Assembly: GCF_023499215.1 (NCBI RefSeq)
Contig: NZ_JAKHSK010000008.1
Coordinates: 62,001 to 126,000, forward strand
Reading direction: 5' to 3'
Source: Zunongwangia pacifica
Lineage (GTDB): Bacteria > Bacteroidota > Bacteroidia > Flavobacteriales > Flavobacteriaceae
Length of the DNA stretch: 64,000 nucleotides
Below the pieces are notes generated by a model. The model saw only the letters and a list, made by a program, of their open reading frames with translations, was not told the origin of the DNA and made no database searches. Position numbers and translations under genes: made by a program. Every line of letters starts with the position of its first letter. Positions within the stretch are counted from its first letter, which is position 1. This document shows positions 12,802 to 20,471 of this stretch, one piece after another.

Positions 12802-14121
12802 TTATTCTTCTGATAGCCCCAGCCCTAAATCTTCTAAAGATTTGCCTTTGGTCTCGGGCATCATAAATTTCACATATAACAACTGCAATACCATCATAAA
12901 TGCGAAACAGGCAAAAACCCATCCCGGGCCAATACTTCCAAATAAAACAGGTACCATTGATGGAATGATGGCTGCCAATACCCAATGGGTAGACGATCCA
13001 AAAGCCTGTCCATCGGCACGCAAATGATTTGGGAAAATTTCAGAAATAAAAACCCAAATAACAGAACCCTGCCCAATAGCATGAGCGGCGATAAATATAA
13101 AAATGAAAATGGGGACACTCATGCCGCCCCAATTTAAAAAGAACGCGGCTGAAACCATGGACAAAGAAATAATGTAGCCAATAGATCCTATAAACATTAA
13201 TGTTCGCCGGCCTAAACGGTCAATTAAAAATAAGGCTAAGAATGTGAAAATAATATTGGTGACCCCAACTCCTATACTGCTAAGCAGGGAAGCACTTTCT
13301 TCTAAACCGGCTTCTTCAAAAATTCTTGGTGCGTAATACAACAGGGCATTAATTCCTGAAAACTGATTAAAAAAGGCGATAAGAAAAGCTAGCGCCAACG
13401 GTTTACGGTACTTTTTCATAAAAATGTTTTCGTGGCTGGATTTTCCGTGATCGGCCTGTCTTTTAATTTCGGCAATCTTAGCGTCTAGATTTTTAGAAGT
13501 ATCGATTTTAGATAAAATACTGCGTGCTTTTTCAATTTTCCCCTGTGCGATTAACCAACGCGGACTTTGTGGAATAATAAGTACTAAAAAAGTATAAATT
13601 AAAGCCGGTAAAGCTTCCATACCCACCATCCATCGCCAGGGTTCGCTGCCGGTTTCTCGTAGCAGGTAATTTGAAGCATAAGCCGCCAACATCCCTAAAA
13701 CAATATTGAATTGATAAAATGCCACTAATCTTCCCCGATCTTTTTCAGGAGCGATTTCAGAAATATAGGCGGGCGCAGCGATCGTTGAAGCCCCAACTCC
13801 TAATCCACCAATAAATCTAAAAATCCCAAAGGTAATAGGATCGTCTACCAAAGCAGATCCTAAAGCAGAGATTACATATAAAATCCCTATAAAGAATAAA
13901 CTCTTTTTTCTTCCGAAAAAATTAGTAGGGAAACTTCCAAAAACGGCTCCGGCTACCGTACCCCATAATGCCATACCAATTACATAAGTGCCATGAAAAG
14001 CATCAGAGCTTTGCCAGATTTGTTGCAATTGCTTTTCGGCTCCCGAAATTACTACGGTGTCGAAACCAAAAAGGAATCCTGCAAACGCGGCGCAAAGTGA
14101 CCAGAGTATGATTTTATTCAT
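12802..14121 (-). CDS. Sugar porter family MFS transporter
   Basis: The protein starts best at the ATG at 14121 (MNKIILWS, directly entering the first membrane helix), giving 439 residues; a longer frame up to 14235 adds 38 polar residues unlike any transporter N-terminus. Twelve membrane segments are visible, with sugar-porter motifs FLFGFDTVVISGA in helix 1, a PQSPRWL motif before the central loop, QFSGINALLYYAP in helix 7, and PETKGKSLE at the C-terminus. It should import a hexose or pentose with protons or sodium. Convergent placement against the GH43 operon suggests uptake of the released monosaccharides, but which sugar is not decided by sequence. Confidence 0.92.
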   Translation of the reverse strand: MNKIILWSLCAAFAGFLFGFDTVVISGAEKQLQQIWQSSDAFHGTYVIGMALWGTVAGAVFGSFPTNFFGRKKSLFFIGILYVISALGSALVDDPITFGIFRFIGGLGVGASTIAAPAYISEIAPEKDRGRLVAFYQFNIVLGMLAAYASNYLLRETGSEPWRWMVGMEALPALIYTFLVLIIPQSPRWLIAQGKIEKARSILSKIDTSKNLDAKIAEIKRQADHGKSSHENIFMKKYRKPLALAFLIAFFNQFSGINALLYYAPRIFEEAGLEESASLLSSIGVGVTNIIFTFLALFLIDRLGRRTLMFIGSIGYIISLSMVSAAFFLNWGGMSVPIFIFIFIAAHAIGQGSVIWVFISEIFPNHLRADGQAFGSSTHWVLAAIIPSMVPVLFGSIGPGWVFACFAFMMVLQLLYVKFMMPETKGKSLEDLGLGLSEE

Positions 14122-14395
14122 TTTGTTAAAATAAAATTTAGAATTTTTGAGAATATAGCCATTTTTATTGGAATGATAATTTAAACTTGAAAATTTCAGG
14201 AATGTGTATTTCAGAAGTTTATAAAAAATACCCAATTATTTGATTCTAATTTTAGGCAGGGTAAAATTGAGACCGCTACGAAAACGATATTGTGAAGATT
14301 TTATATCTTCGAGTTAAACCTTATATAAATGCTTTCTTAAGTCTATGGATTGAATATATTTTCGCTGAGTATTAACAACAAAAAAATTAAAAATT

Positions 14396-14755
14396 ATGGC
14401 ATCTTATTTAAAAACGGAGGAGATTAAAACATCATTGCGGGTATTGGTAAACCAATATATTGAAGAGTGCAGGGATTGTGATAAAATACCACAGGATTTT
14501 ATCGATTTATTACGCCATAATTTTTTAGCAAAGTTTGTTTTTTATAACAAGAACGATAAAACTATAGAGATTGGCATTAATCAGGGATCGTTGCCAGAAG
14601 GGTATCCTAATATTAAAGTCTTTACTTTTCCTGTAAATAAAGCAGTAGAATGGCTGGATGAATCGTTTAAAAGTAATAGCAACGATCTTGAATTTTACGG
14701 AAAATTACTGAATAGAAATGATAGTATTAGTCCATCAGAATTGGTGCTGATCTAA
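14396..14755 (+). CDS. Small protein of unknown function
   Basis: I do not recognise this 119-residue protein. It has no signal peptide or membrane segment. The N-terminal half is predicted helical with a pair of cysteines (ECRDC, residues 23-27); the middle (KFVFYNKNDKTIEIGI) looks like beta strands. It stands alone: it is divergent from the sugar porter, separated from it by 274 bases of A/T-rich DNA, and is followed by a good hairpin terminator. A TATATTTT box (7 of 8 matches to TAnnTTTG) lies upstream. The monocistronic layout and normal codon use support a real gene. Confidence 0.7.
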   Translation: MASYLKTEEIKTSLRVLVNQYIEECRDCDKIPQDFIDLLRHNFLAKFVFYNKNDKTIEIGINQGSLPEGYPNIKVFTFPVNKAVEWLDESFKSNSNDLEFYGKLLNRNDSISPSELVLI

Positions 14756-14780
14756 TTAACTATTTAAATGTTGTGATACA

Positions 14781-14810
14781 AACCCCGGGAATTTTTCGGG
14801 GTTTTCCTTT
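14781..14810 (+). terminator. Rho-independent terminator after the small unknown gene
   Basis: AACCCCG (14781-14787) pairs with CGGGGTT (14797-14803) around a nine-base loop, and a T-rich run (TTCCTTTTTT) follows. It lies 26 bases after the stop codon at 14755 and 12 bases from the end of the convergent DUF1835 gene. Confidence 0.8.
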
Positions 14811-14821
14811 TTTAGGCTTGT

Positions 14822-15565
14822 TTATAAGTTTTTCGCTTTTTCAACCAGTTTTTTTACCTGTAGATCGCCAAAGCCATAAATACTTTCCCGCTTACAAAAT
14901 TCCCTAAAAATGAGGTTAAAATCATCGGTTTGCAATTCATCCATAATTTTTAGGGTAGCGGTTACCGGACGGCCTGGATCCTCCTTTTTCGGAATTCGTG
15001 CAATGTGAGCCTTGACTGCGGGCAGAATGAACGGGAATTCTTTTTTAAGATTCTTGGCCGTTTCCTTTAGGTCTTCAAGGTTATTATTTTGATAGTGCTG
15101 CCAAAGCTTTGCAAAATCTTGAACATTATTTATCGATTTTCGATGGTTATAAGCTGCAATTAATTCGGGTTCACTTAATCCGCCAAATCCAAAGGGAGTG
15201 TGCTCTTTTGGCATTACCAAAAATACGTTGTTTACATGAGGGGTTTGAACGATTAAAGAAGCGACAAACCACAAATTCGCCTGGCAGAAAAGATCCTGCT
15301 CAAACCAAAGGTTAATTTCACAGGCTTCGTTGATATCCAGGATTTTCTGAAATTCCGATTTAACGTTTTTTAGGTAATTTTCTTCAGTTTCAGCATGACT
15401 TTCAGAAATAAACCGGGCCCGATTTTTAAAAAAGCTATCAAAATCATCTCCTTTTGTAGTTCCTTCTACTAAACATTCCCTGGCGATAATTGATTTGCCT
15501 GGAAGTACTTTGGGAAATTGATGTTTTAAAGCATCGCCGTTTAGAATGTGATATTGTGATAGCAT
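14822..15565 (-). CDS. DUF1835 domain-containing protein
   Basis: This 247-residue cytoplasmic protein opens with YHILNGDAL, followed by ARECLVEG, the pattern of DUF1835 proteins, which occur widely in Bacteroidota and Firmicutes without a settled function. An acidic NEACEINLWFEQDLFCQAN segment and a C-terminal helical half follow; the C-terminal FGDLQVKKL resembles a small winged-helix-like segment. It has no signal peptide. The stop of ypdA lies 55 bases upstream on the same strand, so it may be the last gene of the rpe-ypdA unit. Confidence 0.8.
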   Translation of the reverse strand: MLSQYHILNGDALKHQFPKVLPGKSIIARECLVEGTTKGDDFDSFFKNRARFISESHAETEENYLKNVKSEFQKILDINEACEINLWFEQDLFCQANLWFVASLIVQTPHVNNVFLVMPKEHTPFGFGGLSEPELIAAYNHRKSINNVQDFAKLWQHYQNNNLEDLKETAKNLKKEFPFILPAVKAHIARIPKKEDPGRPVTATLKIMDELQTDDFNLIFREFCKRESIYGFGDLQVKKLVEKAKNL

Positions 15566-15620
15566 AGAAAAAAATGAATCTAAAATTCAGGATTAAAATT
15601 GCATAAATTAGGATTAGCTT

Positions 15621-16598
15621 TTAGGACTTTCCAACAATATCGGCAACGATAAGCTTGGCGTGAATTCTAGAGTTTTCAATAAACCATTTATGGGTTTCCA
15701 TTCCGCCGCAAATCACCCCGGCAAGGTAAATCCCTGGAATATTGGTTTCCATCGTATTTTCATCATACATAGGGATTCGTTTGTTTTCGTCTTTTAGTGA
15801 GATTCCTATTTTATTTAAAAACTCAAAATTAGGACGATATCCCGTTAGTAATAACACAAAATCATTTTCAATTTGTATTTCACCGTCTGGTGTTTGCACG
15901 ATCACTTCGTGTTCTTTGATCTCTTTGATACTAGAATTAAAATGCGCTTTAATGCTCCCTTCTTCTATCCTGTTTACAATATCCGGGCGCACCCAATACT
16001 TTACGCGAGGGCCAATATCTTCGGTTCTCACAATCATCGTAACCTCGCCGCCTTTTCTGTAAATTTCTAAAGCTGCATCTACTGCCGAATTACTTGCGCC
16101 AACAACAATTGTCTTTTGGGTGGCGTAATAATGGGGATCGTCGTAATAATGCGCTACTTTAGGCAGTTCTTCGCCTTTTACGTCAATATAATTTGGGATA
16201 TCATAAAATCCGGTAGCGACTACTACATTCTTCGCTTTATAAGAAGCTTTTGTGGTAATGACCTCTTTTATAGCAGCATCAGCTTTTACCTGGGTAACCT
16301 TTTCAAACAAACGAATGTTCACCTGGTTAGAAGTGGTAATCCTGCGGTAATATTCTAAAGCTTCGGCCTTTCGGGGCTTAGGATTATTACTGATAAAAGG
16401 AATGCCATCTAACTCCAGTTTTTCTGAAGTAGAAAAGAAAGTCATATTGGTAGGATAATGGTAAAGACTGTTTACCAAACATCCTTTTTCAAGGATCACA
16501 TAGGTGAGTCCGTGTTTTGCTGCTTCTAGTCCGCATGCTATCCCTATTGGGCCACCGCCTATAATTACAAGGTCGTATGTATCGTTATGAATTTGCAA
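15621..16598 (-). CDS. ypdA: YpdA family bacillithiol-disulfide reductase-like flavoprotein
   Basis: This 325-residue protein is a two-dinucleotide-fold flavoprotein. The FAD-binding IGGGPIGIACG lies at residues 13-23, the NADPH-binding VVGASNSAVDAALE in the middle and a C-terminal IPGIYLAGVICGG FAD segment near the end. It lacks a CxxC redox pair, as YpdA does; YpdA reduces bacillithiol disulfide, and Flavobacteriia can make bacillithiol. The only possible start is a TTG at 16598, because a stop codon lies three codons upstream and no Met precedes the FAD motif. The start overlaps the end of rpe by 14 bases, so it probably depends on coupled translation. Confidence 0.85.
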   Translation of the reverse strand: MQIHNDTYDLVIIGGGPIGIACGLEAAKHGLTYVILEKGCLVNSLYHYPTNMTFFSTSEKLELDGIPFISNNPKPRKAEALEYYRRITTSNQVNIRLFEKVTQVKADAAIKEVITTKASYKAKNVVVATGFYDIPNYIDVKGEELPKVAHYYDDPHYYATQKTIVVGASNSAVDAALEIYRKGGEVTMIVRTEDIGPRVKYWVRPDIVNRIEEGSIKAHFNSSIKEIKEHEVIVQTPDGEIQIENDFVLLLTGYRPNFEFLNKIGISLKDENKRIPMYDENTMETNIPGIYLAGVICGGMETHKWFIENSRIHAKLIVADIVGKS

Positions 16599-17247
16599 GA
16601 TGCTTTAAGTCTTTAATAGTTTCTAATTGATTTTTAGCTTTAAAAACATAGCTGCCGGCAACCAGAATATCTGCACCAGCTTTTACCAGTTCTAAAGCAT
16701 TTTTATTGGTTACCCCACCGTCGATCTCGATTAAGGTTTCAGCATTGTGGTTTAAAATGATTTCTTTTAAACGTTGTACTTTATTGTAGGTATGCTCAAT
16801 AAAAGTTTGTCCGCCAAAACCGGGGTTAACACTCATTACAAGTGCTATGTCGATATCTTTAATTACATCTTTCAATAAATCTACATTTGTGTGAGGATTT
16901 ATCGCTACGCCAGCTTTCATGCCTTCTGCTTTTATGGCTTGTAACGTTCTGTGCAAGTGCGTGCAGGCTTCATAATGCACGGTAAGATGACTGGCACCAA
17001 GATCAGCAAAATCCTTAATGTATCGATCTGGATCTACAATCATAAGATGCACATCCAAGGGCTTTTTAGCATGCTTATTAATGGCCTGTAACACTGGCAT
17101 TCCAAAAGAAATATTGGGTACAAAAACACCATCCATAATATCGATATGAAACCATTGTGCTTCGCTATTATTAACAGTTTCTATATCGCGTTGTAGATTT
17201 GCAAAATCTGCTGCAAGTAGGGAAGGGGCAATTATCTTTTCTTTCAT
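16585..17247 (-). CDS. rpe: Ribulose-phosphate 3-epimerase
   Basis: This 220-residue TIM-barrel enzyme interconverts ribulose-5-phosphate and xylulose-5-phosphate in the pentose phosphate pathway. It starts at MKEKIIAPSLLAADF; the longer frame to 17271 runs into the promoter -7 box at 17269-17276. Conserved segments are WFHIDIMDGVFVPNISFG (metal ligands His and Asp), MSVNPGFGGQTF and LIEIDGGV, ending with ADILVAGSYVF for phosphate binding. It leads the minus-strand unit and overlaps ypdA. The role fits pentose use from arabinose or xylose, but rpe is also a core gene. Confidence 0.96.
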   Translation of the reverse strand: MKEKIIAPSLLAADFANLQRDIETVNNSEAQWFHIDIMDGVFVPNISFGMPVLQAINKHAKKPLDVHLMIVDPDRYIKDFADLGASHLTVHYEACTHLHRTLQAIKAEGMKAGVAINPHTNVDLLKDVIKDIDIALVMSVNPGFGGQTFIEHTYNKVQRLKEIILNHNAETLIEIDGGVTNKNALELVKAGADILVAGSYVFKAKNQLETIKDLKHLANS

Positions 17248-17268
17248 TGTTAAAGAATGTTTCTCTAA

Positions 17269-17276
17269 CAAAAATA
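17269..17276 (-). promoter_or_regulatory. Candidate -7 box for rpe
   Basis: TATTTTTG on the minus strand is a full match to TAnnTTTG, 21 bases before the rpe ATG. No clear -33 TTG lies at the usual distance. The box overlaps the longer alternative start, which supports the shorter one. Confidence 0.5.
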
Positions 17277-17346
17277 CTAAGAATATGTGAGGTGTAAAGA
17301 ATAAGAGGAAAAGCTTCCCTTGCTTCTTTATCGTTTTTTAATTGAA

Positions 17347-17354
17347 TATCTTTG
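17347..17354 (+). promoter_or_regulatory. Candidate -7 box for lplA
   Basis: TATCTTTG is a full match to TAnnTTTG, 22 bases before the lplA ATG. A TTG lies at 17320-17322, with a longer spacer (24) than the best promoters in this window. Confidence 0.5.
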
Positions 17355-17376
17355 AAAAACCTAAAGAAAAAAGACC

Positions 17377-18381
17377 ATGATTTTTATCGAAAATGAAGGA
17401 AATAACGATCCTTTTTTAAACCTGGCATTAGAAGAATATATACTACGGAACTTTGACCACGGGCAGGATTACCTATTGTTTTACATCAATGAGCCTTCGA
17501 TTATTATTGGTAGAAATCAAAACACGCTAGAAGAAATTAACCACTCTTATGTTGAAGCGCAAAATATTAAAGTAGTACGAAGAATTTCTGGAGGAGGTGC
17601 GGTATATCATGATTTTGGCAATTTAAATTTTAGTTTTATTACCGATTATGATGTAAAAAGCCTGAATAATTTTAGAAAGTTTACAGAGCCGGTTATTAAA
17701 GTGTTGAACAAAATGGGTGTTCTGGCGGAATTAAAAGGGCGTAATGATATCGTGGTGAACGATCGTAAAATCTCGGGTAATGCACAGTTTAGCAGTGTAA
17801 AAAGAATGTTTAGTCATGGGACTTTGCTGTTAGATTCAGATTTAGATGAGGTGACCAGAGCGCTTCAGGTAAAAATGAGTAAAATTCAGTCTAAAGGTCA
17901 TAAATCGGTACGTAGCCGTGTGGCCAATATTAGTGAATTTTTAGATGAACCTTTAGCTATTGAAAACTTCCGAAGTATTATTTTAAAAGGATTATACGAG
18001 GAACGTGAAGAATTTGAAACGTATCATTTGACCCCAGAAGAATGGGAAGGAGTACGGCAATTAAAGGCTGAAAAGTACGAATCCTGGGATTGGAATTATG
18101 GACGATCGCCTAAATTTAATATTCAGCGTACAAAGCGTTTTCCAATAGGGGAGATCGATCTTAGAATTTTTGTTGATAAAGGCCGTATTGAAGAATTTAA
18201 GATCTTTGGAGACTTCTTTGGAAAAGAACCGGTATCTAATATTGAAAATAAACTGATTGGTGCCCGATATGATAAACCAGAAATAGAATCGCTTTTAGCC
18301 GATATTGATACCAAATTTTATTTTGGAGATTTACCAAAAGAAGATTTTATAAATCTTGTATATGGGGAAGATGAGGAATAA
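17377..18381 (+). CDS. lplA: Lipoate-protein ligase A
   Basis: This 334-residue enzyme activates lipoate with ATP and attaches it to the lipoyl domains of 2-oxoacid dehydrogenases and glycine cleavage H protein. Family motifs are present: RRISGGGAVYHDFGNLNFSF (lipoate-binding loop, about residues 68-87) and RKISGNAQFS (adenylate-contacting Lys). The C-terminal accessory domain (about 240-334) is present, so it should catalyse both steps, unlike catalytic-only ligases. It is a single-gene unit between rpe and the convergent BLUF gene. Confidence 0.94.
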   Translation: MIFIENEGNNDPFLNLALEEYILRNFDHGQDYLLFYINEPSIIIGRNQNTLEEINHSYVEAQNIKVVRRISGGGAVYHDFGNLNFSFITDYDVKSLNNFRKFTEPVIKVLNKMGVLAELKGRNDIVVNDRKISGNAQFSSVKRMFSHGTLLLDSDLDEVTRALQVKMSKIQSKGHKSVRSRVANISEFLDEPLAIENFRSIILKGLYEEREEFETYHLTPEEWEGVRQLKAEKYESWDWNYGRSPKFNIQRTKRFPIGEIDLRIFVDKGRIEEFKIFGDFFGKEPVSNIENKLIGARYDKPEIESLLADIDTKFYFGDLPKEDFINLVYGEDEE

Positions 18382-18410
18382 TTCCGCAAAAAAATGAGAC
18401 AGTTCAGGAT

Positions 18411-18812
18411 TTAATCTACAAAAGCCTTTAGCATATTTTTTACTGTATTTTGTGAAGCAGGATACAAATACTTAAGATACTCCAGATAGCTTATATTCTG
18501 GGTTAAGTTTTTGGTTTGCTTAGAGAGAAAAGCAGCTTCATAACCGGTAAAGGTGGTATTTTTAATTTCTTTATTAAAAATTTTTATGAGGTTGCGATGT
18601 CTGGAGTCTTTAGCGATATTGGCGAAAAGCTCTTGAATAATAGCACTTTCCCCTTCTATTACCTGAAAAAAATTACCTTCTGAACATAGTAAAATTCCGG
18701 TGATGTTGTGATCCATATTCCAATTTTCTGTATAAGAAAGAATGTTATCGATGTCTTTTTCTTCCATATCGGGAGAAGCTGTACTTACGTAGCAGATTGC
18801 CCATCTTTTCAT
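18411..18812 (-). CDS. BLUF-domain blue-light photoreceptor, stand-alone
   Basis: This 133-residue protein is a single BLUF domain with no output domain. The residues needed for the photocycle are all present at the family positions: Tyr8 in ICYVSTA, Asn32 five residues before ITG, and Gln50 in NFFQVIEG. Single-domain BLUF proteins bind FAD, respond to blue light by hydrogen-bond switching, and usually act by binding a partner protein. No partner (EAL domain, PixE-like regulator) is adjacent. Its 5' region is unusual: between it and rpoD lie two 125-base repeats and a candidate promoter, so its mRNA could carry a structured leader of about 270 bases. Confidence 0.93.
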   Translation of the reverse strand: MKRWAICYVSTASPDMEEKDIDNILSYTENWNMDHNITGILLCSEGNFFQVIEGESAIIQELFANIAKDSRHRNLIKIFNKEIKNTTFTGYEAAFLSKQTKNLTQNISYLEYLKYLYPASQNTVKNMLKAFVD

Positions 18813-18887
18813 AATTAAAATGATTGGTGAAATGTTAAAAGTAAGGAATTAAGTGAAGTTTTTATATTAAAGCCTTGTTACAATTTA

Positions 18888-19012
18888 TTATAAATGAAGC
18901 GACCCCGGGTCATCACTCCGGGGTCATTCATCAATCAAAAAACGAACAGTTATTTTCATGGTTAGGGTCATCACTCCCACCACTAAACTGTTGTCATCTT
19001 AAATATGTTTAA
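18888..19012 (-). repeat. Copy 1 of a 125-nt structured direct repeat
   Basis: This is nearly identical to 19198-19322, with two compensating one-base indels. On the plus strand it holds hairpin B, GACCCCGG (18901-18908) with CCGGGGTC (18918-18925), and hairpin A, GGTTAGGG (18960-18967) with CCCACC (18976-18981), the latter enclosed by AACAGTT/AACTGTT (18945-18951 and 18986-18992). Both loops carry TCATCACT. On the minus strand hairpin A is followed by a six-T run, as in a terminator. A non-coding RNA or duplicated rpoD terminator are the two main readings. Confidence 0.85.
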
Positions 19013-19091
19013 ATCTATCTTTAATTTTCAATATTTTAATAGTGATAGTCAAAAGTAATGCCATTATAAAATAGATGATCGCTAAGACTCC

Positions 19092-19123
19092 CAAAATTAG
19101 TCCGCTAATTTAGTAAGTTTCAA
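19092..19123 (-). promoter_or_regulatory. Candidate promoter between the two 125-nt repeats
   Basis: On the minus strand TTG (19121-19123), a 21-base spacer and TAATTTTG (19092-19099) match the Bacteroidota -33/-7 pattern with the same spacing as the nqrA promoter. Transcription would begin near 19085 and run through repeat copy 1 toward the BLUF gene. A second TAnnTTTG box (TACTTTTG) lies further downstream in the same spacer. Confidence 0.55.
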
Positions 19124-19197
19124 TTAGAATCAATAAATTTTAATTTAAGTTTAATAAATGATGCCAAAATAAGGAGTGGAATTAAAAATACATATCC

Positions 19198-19322
19198 TTA
19201 TAAAATGAAGCGACCCCGGGTCATCACTCCGGGGTCATTCATCAATCAAAAAACGAACAGTTATTTTCATGGTTGGGTCATCACTCCCACCACTAAACTG
19301 TTGTCATCTTAAATATGTTTAA
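19198..19322 (-). repeat. Copy 2 of the 125-nt structured direct repeat, overlapping the rpoD stop
   Basis: This copy overlaps the last 4 bases of rpoD, so it forms the immediate 3' untranslated region. Hairpin B is GACCCCGG (19212-19219) with CCGGGGTC (19229-19236); hairpin A is GGTTGGG (19271-19277) with CCCACC (19286-19291). The loop octamer TCATCACT is again present in both. The stems are kept while a one-base change in hairpin A relative to copy 1 falls in a bulge, as expected if structure matters. Confidence 0.85.
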
Positions 19323-20182
19323 CCTAAATAGGTTTTTAAAATCTTACTGCGGGATGTATGTTTTAATCTTCTAATCGCTTTTTCTTTAATTTGTCGTACA
19401 CGTTCACGGGTAAGATCAAAAGTTTCGCCAATTTCTTCTAAAGTCATAGGATGTTGATCTCCTAATCCAAAATATAAGCGAATAACATCAGCCTCACGAG
19501 GTGTAAGTGTTTCCAAAGCACGCTCGATCTCTGTTCTTAGCGATTCATGTAGAAGATCTTTATCTGGATTTGGAGACTCACCAGATCGTAATACATCATA
19601 AAGGTTAGAATCTTCACCTTCTACTAAAGGAGCATCCATCGATACGTGACGGCCAGAGTTTTTCATAGACTCTTTAACGTCATTAATCGTCATATCCAGC
19701 TCTTTTGCAATTTCTTCAGCACTTGGTGGGCGCTCATGAGATTGCTCTAAGAAAGCAAAGGTTTTGTTGATCTTGTTAATAGATCCAATTTTGTTAAGTG
19801 GCAAACGCACAATACGGGATTGCTCTGCCAATGCCTGTAGGATAGATTGTCTAATCCACCAAACAGCGTAAGATATAAATTTAAAACCACGAGTTTCATC
19901 AAAACGTTTCGCAGCTTTAATAAGTCCTAAGTTTCCTTCGTTAATAAGATCGGGAAGGGTTAATCCCTGGTTTTGATATTGTTTCGCCACAGAAACCACA
20001 AAACGTAAGTTCGCTTTTGTTAATTTCTCCAAGGCACGGTTATCACCCGCTTTAATTCGTTGTGCTAATTCTACCTCTTCGTCTGCGGTAATTAAATCTA
20101 CTTTACCAATTTCTTGCAAATACTTATCTAGCGAAGCAGTTTCACGGTTAGTTACCTGCTTCGTAATTTTAAGTTGTCTCAT
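19319..20182 (-). CDS. rpoD: Primary RNA polymerase sigma factor (sigma-70)
   Basis: This 287-residue protein is the short Bacteroidota primary sigma factor: it lacks region 1.1 and the long non-conserved insert of E. coli RpoD. Region 1.2 starts near residue 18 ([15 protein letters not shown]). Region 2 contains [18 protein letters not shown] and [13 protein letters not shown] (core binding and -10 recognition). Region 3 follows, and region 4 has [23 protein letters not shown], the helix-turn-helix for the -33 element. This factor would read the TAnnTTTG promoters found throughout this window. A strong ribosome site (AGGAGAAG) lies 5 bases before the ATG, unusual in this phylum. Confidence 0.97.
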   Translation of the reverse strand: MRQLKITKQVTNRETASLDKYLQEIGKVDLITADEEVELAQRIKAGDNRALEKLTKANLRFVVSVAKQYQNQGLTLPDLINEGNLGLIKAAKRFDETRGFKFISYAVWWIRQSILQALAEQSRIVRLPLNKIGSINKINKTFAFLEQSHERPPSAEEIAKELDMTINDVKESMKNSGRHVSMDAPLVEGEDSNLYDVLRSGESPNPDKDLLHESLRTEIERALETLTPREADVIRLYFGLGDQHPMTLEEIGETFDLTRERVRQIKEKAIRRLKHTSRSKILKTYLG

Positions 20183-20280
20183 CTATCTTCTCCTTGGGTT
20201 TTAATTATGAATAGCTCTTGTATATAGTTATACGTAAGAAGACCAAAAAATGTTACAAAATGTTTAGGTAATTTTATCTG

Positions 20281-20376
20281 GGCGTTACCCAAAATGGCCA
20301 TTTTGGGTCGGGCTTTCTGCTACAAGTCCGCGTTGCTTGTAGCAACTACGGGCTTTTCGCGCCAATCCCTAACGCA
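20281..20376. repeat. REP-like palindromic intergenic element
   Basis: The sequence stands out by GC content in an A/T-rich gap. It holds a perfect 20-base palindrome (CCCAAAATGG/CCATTTTGGG, 20289-20308), a stem CTACAAG (20321-20327) with CTTGTAG (20337-20343), and an outer pair GCGTTA (20283-20288) with TAACGC (20371-20376). CGGGCTTTC/CGGGCTTTT is repeated inside. Elements of this general form are common between genes in Flavobacteriaceae; function unknown. Confidence 0.7.
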
Positions 20377-20420
20377 AAGAAAAATTATGAAATTTTATCG
20401 AAAAAAAATGAAATAAAAAC

Positions 20421-20451
20421 AAAAAGGCACCGAAATTCGGTGCCTTTTTTA
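20421..20451 (-). terminator. Terminator of pnp
   Basis: GGCACCGAA pairs with TTCGGTGCC with almost no loop beyond the AT centre, and the run of A on its left side becomes a T-run on the minus strand. The hairpin lies about 20-50 bases past the pnp stop codon. A T-run also follows on the plus strand, so it can work in both directions. Confidence 0.85.
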
Positions 20452-20471
20452 AGATTATATAATCTAAAGGA

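Noticed and set aside
12802-14235. Longer N-terminus for the sugar porter
   Set aside because: The added 38 residues are polar and family members start right before the first helix, as with the ATG at 14121.
14294-14310. Short hairpin GAAGAT/ATCTTC upstream of the small unknown gene
   Set aside because: Six A/T-rich pairs without T-run or conserved context; expected by chance in such DNA.
18888-19322. Insertion-sequence ends or a miniature transposon from paired repeats
   Set aside because: The repeats are direct, not inverted, there is no target duplication, and the spacer has no transposase frame.
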